Of a stretch of 64,000 bases of DNA, positions 57,931 to 64,000 are shown piece after piece. The first letter of the stretch is position 1, and each line of letters begins with the position of its first letter. Made by a program: the position numbers and the translations under genes. Below the pieces are notes generated by a model, which did no database searches, was not told the origin of the DNA, and worked only from the letters and a program-made list of their open reading frames with translations. The DNA is from Novosphingobium profundi (lineage in GTDB: Bacteria; Pseudomonadota; Alphaproteobacteria; Sphingomonadales; Sphingomonadaceae), in assembly GCF_020524485.1 (NCBI RefSeq), contig NZ_JAIVLF010000005.1, forward strand, positions 186,001 through 250,000. The letters run 5' to 3'.

Positions 57931-58006
57931 GTCCTCCAGATAGGGGCACGGACGGCGCTTCTCCAGCCCCGTCCGCGTCCTATCCGCAGTTAAGCGGTGC
58001 CCGGCA

Positions 58007-60724
58007 TCAGAACAGCTTGCGGAAGTCGATGCCGATGACGCGCCCTTGCGGGTCGCGGTAGCCGCGCTGGTAGGCAATCGGGATCTCGCCCCCGGCATTG
58101 GTTACCTTCTGGCGCGAATCGAGGATGTTATCGACCGTGAAGGAGAGGCGCGAACCCTTGAGGAAGGGCATCTTCTGAACCAGGCTTTCCTTGCCGCCCA
58201 GGTCCACGAAGATGCGCAGGTCGAGCACGAAGGTGCTGCCAAAGCGCAGGTCCGAACTGCCCGGTGCTCCAGTCCCGTTGACCCGCGCCGGAGCGCTCCA
58301 TTCGCCCTTCAGGCGCGCGCCGTTACCGTTGAGGAAGAACCCGCCCTCGGCCTCGATCGAGTGACGCGGCGTTCCGCCAGCCGCCAGTGATTCGCCCGAT
58401 AGCTGGTCAAGCACGGGGCTGTTCGGGCCGATCCGCACGTCCTCGGACAGGCGCCAGGTGTGGTAGAGCGAGAGGTTCCAGCGCCCGCCCGGAGGACCAC
58501 GGCGGGCCGGCGGGGGTGAAGCTGGCGCAGCCGCCCCTCCGGCGCGCGAAGGCGGACCGTCCGCTTTGCAGATCCGCTCGCGCATCGCGGCGAGGCGCTC
58601 CTTGTCGATCGATCCGTCCTCCTTGCGCAGACGCGCCAGCATCGGTTCGGGCAGCGCGGAAAGGTCGGGCTCCTGTCCTTCTGTGCAAAGCGCCGCCTTG
58701 ATCGCCTCGAAGCGCGCCGGATCGAAGTTGCGCCCGCCGCCAGGACCTCCCGGACCGCGCCGGGCTTCGCTGTTCTGCGGCCGCGCCTCCGCGCCTCCCG
58801 AGGGAGGCTCGGAGGCGCCGAGGCTGCCGCTGATGTTGAAGCCCCAGCGCACGTTCGAGCTCGACACCTTGTCGAAGGTGACGGGGCGCTGGTCGATGGC
58901 GATGAGCGATCCGTTCTCGTCACGCGTCACCCGGTCGGGGAAGGCGGCCTCGATGGCAGGCGTCAGCAGCGGGAACGATTGTGAGACATTGTCCGAACGG
59001 TTGCGGAAATACTCCAGAACCAGGTTCGAACGATCGAGGAAAGGCAGCTGCCAGTTGGCCGACAGCTTGATGTCACGCCGCTTCTCCTTGAGCAGATCCG
59101 GGTTGCCCCCGCTTGTCGCGGTCACCAACGCCGTCGTCGAATTGGTAAAATCATAGACCGAGACATTGTAGTTCACGATCTGCGGGGCGCCCAGCTGCGA
59201 GAGCGTGGGCGCAGCCTCTTCGCCCAGATACGTCGCCTGGAGCGTCAACGTCTCGGTCGGCGACCAGGAGAGCCCCGCCGTCCAGTTGGTCAGCGTGCCG
59301 AAGTCGGAGAGGTGGTTGATCCCGGCCCCCAGGTTCAGCGATAGATCGCCGATGGCATCCAGGAAGTAGTTGTTCCGGCTCGTCAGCGGCAGTGCCAGGT
59401 TGACGCCCGCCGAGACATCGCCGCGCGTCAGGCGCACGGTGTCGAACTCGCTGCGGGTGTCATCGCTCAGCGTGCGCGAGTAATTATACCCCGCCTTGAG
59501 CGTCAGGCTCGCATCGCCCGCAGGCAGGCTGACCGGGCGGCCCGACAAGGTGGCAAGCGAGGTCAGCGCCAGCGTGCGGTTGCGCGCGAAGTCGACGCCC
59601 GGGCCGGGAAGCTGGGGCAAGGCGCCCGCGATATCGAGGTCACCGGCAAGCGCATCGGCCTCGATCGCGCTCGTGTCGCGGCGACGGTCCACCCGCGTCG
59701 CAGTGTCGGTGTAGGCGCCGTCGCCGGTGATGCTGAGCTGCCAGCCGTCAATCTGCCGGTTGTACCCCAGACCGCCTTCGAACAGATCGGTCGAAACCCG
59801 CTGCGCAAGCGGATCATCATACGTGCGGATCTCGGAATTGCCCGCGCCGTCGCTCAGCGTGAAGGTGTCGAGGCCTGAGAGCGAATTGGTGACTGTGCGC
59901 GTATAGGCGAGGTTCCCGGTGATCTGGCCATTCATGCCCCCCTCGCCCAGGCCTTGCGTGACGGTGCCGTTGATCTCCAGTTCGGATTCGTCACCCGCCA
60001 GACTGCGGAAGCGGCGGGGATCGGGATCGCCCGGCACGGTCGGCATCTCGCCCGGCTCGCGCGCGATGCCCCGCTCGTCCTCGGTCAGCATCGAGGTTTC
60101 GGTGAGCTTGGCCGACAGGTTGTAGCGGCGCGGGCCCGACACGCTGAAGATGCCGGTTTCCAGCTCGTAGTTGTCATAGCCGCCGCGCGTCGGGCGGTTG
60201 TACTCGCCCGCGCCGGTCCCCGCCGCAAAATTGTCCTTGAGGATCAGGTTGACGACGCGCTGGTCGGCCGAATAGCCGAATTGCAGCGCCACCTCCTCGG
60301 GCAGAACCTGCATCTGCCGGATGGCTTCGGGCGGAATGTTGCGCATCTCGCGCCAGCTGGTGATGCGCAGACCATTGACCAGCATCACCGGACGCCCGCC
60401 GCCGCGCCCACGCCCGCTTCCCGTCTGGGGCGAGATCGCGTCGAGCAGCTCGGCGATGGAGGACGCGCCATAAGCCGCGATGTCGCTTTCCTCGAAGGTC
60501 TGGATCGGCTCGTAGGGTGTATCGACAGCCCCGGGCAACACGCTGCGGCCGGTCACGATGATCTCGTTACCGATGACGGCGTCGGAGCCGAGCGCACCGC
60601 CGAGTTCTTCCTCGTCGTCCGTATTCGTGGCCGCGCTGCCCTGCGGGACCGACATGTCCTGGGCTGCGGCAAGTGCCGGCATCGAAACACTGGTGGCCAA
60701 GGCCAGAAGGTAGGTCAGTCGCAA
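58007..60724 (-). CDS. TonB-dependent receptor with an inserted segment
   Basis: The 905-residue protein is an outer-membrane receptor: signal peptide (RLTYLLALATSVSMPALA), plug domain (ESDIAAYGASSIAELLDAI, RPVMLVNGLRI), and a beta-barrel ending in F (IDFRKLF). The start is TTG 60724 with ACGGAG upstream; longer readings are noncoding. Residues ~635-745 form an insertion rich in G, P, R and A with a helical centre and two cysteines (C680 and C719) not expected in a barrel. Ligand unknown. It lacks a visible partner gene. Confidence 0.9.
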   Translation of the reverse strand: MRLTYLLALATSVSMPALAAAQDMSVPQGSAATNTDDEEELGGALGSDAVIGNEIIVTGRSVLPGAVDTPYEPIQTFEESDIAAYGASSIAELLDAISPQTGSGRGRGGGRPVMLVNGLRITSWREMRNIPPEAIRQMQVLPEEVALQFGYSADQRVVNLILKDNFAAGTGAGEYNRPTRGGYDNYELETGIFSVSGPRRYNLSAKLTETSMLTEDERGIAREPGEMPTVPGDPDPRRFRSLAGDESELEINGTVTQGLGEGGMNGQITGNLAYTRTVTNSLSGLDTFTLSDGAGNSEIRTYDDPLAQRVSTDLFEGGLGYNRQIDGWQLSITGDGAYTDTATRVDRRRDTSAIEADALAGDLDIAGALPQLPGPGVDFARNRTLALTSLATLSGRPVSLPAGDASLTLKAGYNYSRTLSDDTRSEFDTVRLTRGDVSAGVNLALPLTSRNNYFLDAIGDLSLNLGAGINHLSDFGTLTNWTAGLSWSPTETLTLQATYLGEEAAPTLSQLGAPQIVNYNVSVYDFTNSTTALVTATSGGNPDLLKEKRRDIKLSANWQLPFLDRSNLVLEYFRNRSDNVSQSFPLLTPAIEAAFPDRVTRDENGSLIAIDQRPVTFDKVSSSNVRWGFNISGSLGASEPPSGGAEARPQNSEARRGPGGPGGGRNFDPARFEAIKAALCTEGQEPDLSALPEPMLARLRKEDGSIDKERLAAMRERICKADGPPSRAGGAAAPASPPPARRGPPGGRWNLSLYHTWRLSEDVRIGPNSPVLDQLSGESLAAGGTPRHSIEAEGGFFLNGNGARLKGEWSAPARVNGTGAPGSSDLRFGSTFVLDLRIFVDLGGKESLVQKMPFLKGSRLSFTVDNILDSRQKVTNAGGEIPIAYQRGYRDPQGRVIGIDFRKLF

Positions 60725-60841
60725 ACACTGTCTCCGTAAAGAAATTCGGCCTCTCCCTGTGACGTCCTGCTGCCGTTTCGGATGTGTTTCGACAAGCCTT
60801 CGCGCGGTATCACTTTGTCGCAAATTGTGGGTCCTGCGACA

Positions 60842-60863
60842 GGCCAATAAGTCCTGATTGGCC
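60842..60863. promoter_or_regulatory. Hairpin upstream of infA
   Basis: GGCCAAT (60842-60848) pairs with ATTGGCC (60857-60863) in the 228-base gap between the receptor and infA. It could shape the infA leader or be an operator. No gene is in this gap. Confidence 0.3.
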
Positions 60864-60952
60864 TTCTTGTTGCGTGAAGGCTTCCATTTTGGCCGGTTGA
60901 TGGCTATGTCGCGCCGCAAACACCCTACAAAACGATTGGATATTGATCGCCA

Positions 60953-61204
60953 ATGGCGAAAGAAGAACTTCTCGAAATGCGCGGCCGTATCGTTGAGCTG
61001 CTGCCCAACGCCATGTTCCGCGTCGAACTGGAAAACGGCCATGAGATCCTCGGCCACACGGCAGGCAAGATGCGCAAGAACCGCATCCGCGTGCTGGTGG
61101 GCGACGAGGTGCTGGTCGAACTGACCCCCTACGACCTGACCAAAGGCCGTATCACCTACCGCTTCATGCCCGGACGCGGCGGCCCCGGCGGCTACTCGTC
61201 CTGA
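60953..61204 (+). CDS. infA: Translation initiation factor IF-1
   Basis: The OB-fold IF-1 blocks the ribosomal A site during initiation. The 83-residue protein is about 10 longer than E. coli IF-1 because of a glycine-rich tail ([11 protein letters not shown]) after TKGRITYRF. Core motifs [20 protein letters not shown] and GHEILGH are present. Confidence 0.95.
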   Translation: MAKEELLEMRGRIVELLPNAMFRVELENGHEILGHTAGKMRKNRIRVLVGDEVLVELTPYDLTKGRITYRFMPGRGGPGGYSS

Positions 61205-61222
61205 TCACCCGGTTGATCCGCC

Positions 61223-61819
61223 ATGACCGAGACTGCTGACGCGGCGCCTGCGCCGCGCCTGGTCCTGGCCTCTGCCAGCCCGCGCCGCCGCGAACTGCTC
61301 GCGCGGCTCGGGGTGGCACCCGAAGCGATCTGCGCCGCCGACATCGACGAGACGCCAGCAAAGGCCGAACTCCCGCGTGTCTACGCCCGCCGCATGGCGC
61401 GCGAAAAGGCGCTTGCGATCCCCGGCAGCGACGCGCACATCCTCGCCGGCGACACCGTGGTCTCCTGCGGACGCCGCATCCTGCCCAAGGCCGAGGACGA
61501 AGCGACCGCACGCGCCTGCCTCACGCTGCTCTCGGGCCGGCGCCACCGTGTCCTCAGCGCGATTGCCCTGCGCCATCCCGATGGCACGCTGCACGAACGC
61601 CTGAGCGAAACCGTGGTCCGCTTCAAGCCCCTCACCGCCGAAGAGATCGACGGCTACATTGCCAGTGGCGACTGGGACGGCAAGGCTGGTGGCTACGCCA
61701 TCCAGGGCCGCGCCGAAGGCCTGATCGCCTGGATCCAGGGCAGCCATTCGGCTGTCGTCGGCCTGCCCCTGTTCGAAGCCCGCGCCCTGCTGAAGGCCGC
61801 TGGTTTCCCCCTCACCTGA
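61223..61819 (+). CDS. maf: Maf-like nucleoside triphosphate pyrophosphatase
   Basis: Maf proteins hydrolyse dTTP/UTP or modified nucleotides to keep the pool clean. The 198-residue protein has LASASPRRRELLARLG, ILAGDTVVSCG and WDGKAGGYAIQG. Start ATG 61223, 18 bases after infA. Confidence 0.94.
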   Translation: MTETADAAPAPRLVLASASPRRRELLARLGVAPEAICAADIDETPAKAELPRVYARRMAREKALAIPGSDAHILAGDTVVSCGRRILPKAEDEATARACLTLLSGRRHRVLSAIALRHPDGTLHERLSETVVRFKPLTAEEIDGYIASGDWDGKAGGYAIQGRAEGLIAWIQGSHSAVVGLPLFEARALLKAAGFPLT

Positions 61820-61826
61820 CATTTCG

Positions 61827-62801
61827 ATGCCGCGCTGGCTGATCGAGGACGGCATCGGCGAGACCCGCGCCGTCCTTGTCGAGGATGGCGAGGTCCTGGC
61901 CGCGCGCCTGTTCCTCCCCGGCGAGACGCGCGCGGGCGCGGTCCTCGAGGCCAGGCTCGTCGCGCGCCAATCCGGTTCACGGCGCGGTACGGTGCGCCTG
62001 CCCTCGGGCGAGGACGCCCTGATCGACGGACTTGAGAAGAGCGCCAGCGAGGGCGCGCTCTTACGTATTGTCGTCACGCGCAGCGCCATCCGCGAAGGCA
62101 GCCGCATCAAGCGCATGCAGGTGCGCCCTACCGACAAGGCGCCCTGCCCGCCGCCCACGCCGCGCGAGGAACTGGAACGCGACGGCTTTCCCGTCGAGCA
62201 AGTGCGCCGCTTCCCGGACGATCCCTGGCCCGAGCTCGTGCTTCAGGCGCTCGATGGACAGATCCCCTTTCCCGGCGGCACGCTTCTTGTCAGCCCGACG
62301 CCGGCGATGACCCTGATCGACATCGACGGCGCCCTCCCCCCAGCCACCCTTGCCATGGCCGCCGTCCCGGCGATTGCCGCGTGCATCGGACAACTTGATC
62401 TCAACGGGGCGATCGGCATCGATTTCCCTTCTCTCGAGCGCAAGGACGACCGCCGCGCCGTCGATACGGCCCTGGCCGCAGCGCTCGACCACTGGCCTCA
62501 CCAGTCCACGGCCATGAATGGCTTTGGCTTCGTCCAGCTCGTCGCCCGCTGCGAGGGCCCTTCCCTGTTGCACCGCGTGCACAACGATCCTGCCGGCGCC
62601 GGGGCGCGTCTGCTGCTGCGGCGGGCCGAAGCCGTGAGCGAGCCGGGCATCCTCCTCCTTGGCGCCTCGAGCGCCGTGCGCGCCGCGGTGCGCCCCGAAT
62701 GGGAAGAGGAACTTGCCCGCCGCACTGGCCGCACACTGCGCTGGAGCGTGGACGATAGCCTTGCCCTCGGCGGTGGTTTCGCGCAGGCCGTCGCATCATG
62801 A
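61827..62801 (+). CDS. Ribonuclease E/G family protein, short form
   Basis: The 324-residue protein keeps the RNase E/G catalytic core with metal-binding aspartates in TLIDIDGAL and [14 protein letters not shown], but lacks the C-terminal scaffold and the Zn-link of full RNase E. It starts seven bases after maf. Shorter than RNase G (about 490 residues), it may be a distinct subfamily common in sphingomonads near maf and yacG. Confidence 0.9.
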   Translation: MPRWLIEDGIGETRAVLVEDGEVLAARLFLPGETRAGAVLEARLVARQSGSRRGTVRLPSGEDALIDGLEKSASEGALLRIVVTRSAIREGSRIKRMQVRPTDKAPCPPPTPREELERDGFPVEQVRRFPDDPWPELVLQALDGQIPFPGGTLLVSPTPAMTLIDIDGALPPATLAMAAVPAIAACIGQLDLNGAIGIDFPSLERKDDRRAVDTALAAALDHWPHQSTAMNGFGFVQLVARCEGPSLLHRVHNDPAGAGARLLLRRAEAVSEPGILLLGASSAVRAAVRPEWEEELARRTGRTLRWSVDDSLALGGGFAQAVAS

Positions 62802-62989
62802 CGACTCCCAAACGCACCTGCCCTATCTGCCGCAAGGCCCGGTCCGAGGAACATTCTCCCTTTTGTTCAAAGCGCTGCCGGGACCGCGACCTGCTGCAGT
62901 GGCTCGATGGCGGCTATGCCCTGCCGGGCCCTCCCGATCTTTCTTCAAGCGATTTGGCCCCGTTTTCCGGGGATCAGGACGAAGATTGA
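62798..62989 (+). CDS. yacG: DNA gyrase inhibitor YacG (zinc-binding)
   Basis: The 63-residue protein has the YacG four-cysteine zinc site (CPICRKA and [15 protein letters not shown]). E. coli YacG binds gyrase. It overlaps the RNase gene by four bases (ATGA). The tail is acidic. Confidence 0.94.
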   Translation: MTTPKRTCPICRKARSEEHSPFCSKRCRDRDLLQWLDGGYALPGPPDLSSSDLAPFSGDQDED

Positions 62990-63087
62990 AAAAACTTGCC
63001 AATTTAGGGCTTGCAACGAATCAATCCCTTCTTCATAGGCCCGCAACCAGCTGATCGGCGGTGAACGAAAACCCCGATCACGAAGAT

Positions 63088-63163
63088 GCCCGAGTAGCTC
63101 AGTTGGTAGAGCATGCGACTGAAAATCGCAGTGTCGGTGGTTCGAATCCGCCCTCGGGCACCA
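63088..63163 (+). tRNA. tRNA-Phe (GAA anticodon)
   Basis: A 76-base cloverleaf with acceptor GCCCGAG/CTCGGGC, D loop AGTTGGTA, anticodon loop CTGAAAA (anticodon GAA), TTCGAAT T loop and an encoded CCA end. No duplicated 3' end was seen that would suggest integration. Confidence 0.97.
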
Positions 63164-63720
63164 CTTCCCCATGAAGCTGGTGCAACGCTGAAAACCTGAC
63201 AAGATCAGGTCAAGTCAGCCCCTCAACCAAAATTTCAAGGCGTGCTTTTCAGCAAGCGTGGTGTCGACCAACGCTCCTGCGAGCTGGAACAACTCGCCGA
63301 TGTGAAGCGTTTTTCACTTGGCTTGCAACCTCGATCCTTCGAGATTGCGATCCGTCGCGCGCGCCCCTTAGCGGGAGCACGCGGCGCGCGTGCCCGTGCC
63401 CGAGGCGGCTCCTCCTCCTCCAAACCTCCGCTGTTTCGGCACGGGTGCGCAAAAACGCTGGCCCAGGCTCGGCCAGCCCCTTCCGCAAGCGCGCGAATGC
63501 AGGGCACTCCGGCACCCCACTACGCGCTCGACAGATGCGAATTGCCGCAAGTTCTCTTCGCACCCAAGCAGGCATTTCGCCGCAAACGGCTGATACGCGG
63601 GAATATTCTGTTCGGACGCCGAATTCAGTCGTCACAAATTGTCGCACAGCGTCCACAAGTGCTTGCACTGCGCTACAATTCTTTCGATACGGCGCATTCC
63701 CCGCGACTGAGGTTACCGGC
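63164..63720. other. 557-base gap without a convincing gene
   Basis: No open frame here looks coding. The stretch is AT-richer near 63600-63720, where the promoter of the efflux adaptor should lie. The frames on both strands lack ribosome sites and recognisable family blocks. Confidence 0.5.
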
Positions 63721-64000
63721 TTGTACTACTCCCCATTTTCGCATGCCTTCCACCATTGCAAACCGGCTCTTGCGGCCCTCATGCTCGCAAGTGTCGCGGT
63801 TTCCGGCTGTTCGCAGCAGGAGGGAGGCCCCGGAATGGGCGGGCGCGAAGTCGAAGTGGGGATCATCGAGGCCAAGCCCAGCACGGTGCCGATGCCGGTT
63901 TCGCTGAACGCACGCACGGTCGCCTACGAAACCTCCGAAGTGCGCCCGCAGGTAACGGGCGTGATCAAGAAGATCTACTTCACGCAAGGGTCCACCGTCC
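63721..64000 (+). CDS. RND efflux periplasmic adaptor (membrane fusion protein), partial
   Basis: The first 93 residues are visible. The start TTG 63721 (GAGG eight bases upstream) gives a lipoprotein signal with lipobox VAVSGC (ASVAVSGCSQQ). The following VEVGIIEAKPSTVPMPVS and EVRPQVTGVIKKIYFTQGSTV are the AcrA/MexA barrel-sandwich start. The rest and the expected RND pump gene lie beyond the window edge. Confidence 0.9.
   Translation, partial: MYYSPFSHAFHHCKPALAALMLASVAVSGCSQQEGGPGMGGREVEVGIIEAKPSTVPMPVSLNARTVAYETSEVRPQVTGVIKKIYFTQGSTV

Noticed and set aside
63088..63163. tRNA-Phe as a phage or island attachment site
   Set aside because: No second copy of its 3' end and no integrase were seen in the window.
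63249..63668. Minus-strand frame of 139 codons in the gap after tRNA-Phe
   Set aside because: Arginine- and alanine-rich, no ribosome site, no recognised family; typical of noncoding GC-rich DNA.

Overview
This window is a stretch of ordinary chromosome from a GC-rich alphaproteobacterium, most likely a sphingomonad close to Novosphingobium. This rests on family recognition: a CcrM adenine methyltransferase, a ChvI/ChvG–HprK–RapZ–EIIA–HPr block beside pckA, a split three-gene transhydrogenase with a tiny aa3-oxidase subunit IV gene next to it, BolA beside a DnaJ-like protein, HisG of the short form, and a large TonB-dependent receptor. I found no transposase, phage gene, plasmid function or CRISPR array. 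Genes are dense, with many 1, 4 or 8 base overlaps and frequent GTG and TTG starts.

Layout. 1-2336: glycine cleavage genes gcvT-gcvH-gcvPA (minus strand, gcvPA cut by the window edge) behind a tandem glycine riboswitch. 2337-7704: an NAD-binding protein, dGTPase, a small secreted protein, pntB-pntAB-pntAA and the oxidase subunit IV peptide. 7989-11070: an NtrC-like regulator with an altered GAFTGA loop, a PhoD-like phosphatase and a small exported protein. 11310-14516: folP, ccrM and rnhB, with nine GANTC sites packed into 123 bp upstream of ccrM. 14515-20031: a sugar dehydrogenase, an acetyltransferase, DUF1285, a Nudix hydrolase, the CCA-adding enzyme and two tandem aspartyl proteases. 20043-29681: a structured repeat, parC, a DUF4349 lipoprotein, a DJ-1/PfpI protein, ferredoxin plus two cysteine desulfurases, a hydrolase and a DUF885 peptidase-like protein. 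29757-37592: pckA facing away from the chvI-chvG-hprK-rapZ-EIIA-HPr-rRNA methylase run, which joins envelope stress signalling to a regulatory phosphotransferase chain. 37684-43911: a META lipoprotein, a palindromic repeat, rmuC, def, recR, fmt-truA and a double-hotdog thioesterase. 43976-50243: a more accessory-looking stretch with a GMC oxidoreductase, cobS without cobT, an HxlR regulator facing a GST and a GFA protein, a second copy of the structured repeat, then the DnaJ-like gene and bolA. 50351-55970: hisG-hisD-nusB-thiL-hppA. 55987-64000: uvrC, a TonB-dependent receptor with an unusual inserted segment, infA-maf-RNase G/E-yacG, tRNA-Phe, and the start of an RND efflux adaptor cut by the window edge.

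The observations most worth following are the GANTC cluster at the ccrM promoter, the two copies of a roughly 128-bp triple-hairpin repeat between convergent genes, a cysteine desulfurase whose conserved N-terminus can only be reached from an apparent ATT start, and the GAFPGA loop of the NtrC-like regulator. I saw no obviously new multi-gene system.
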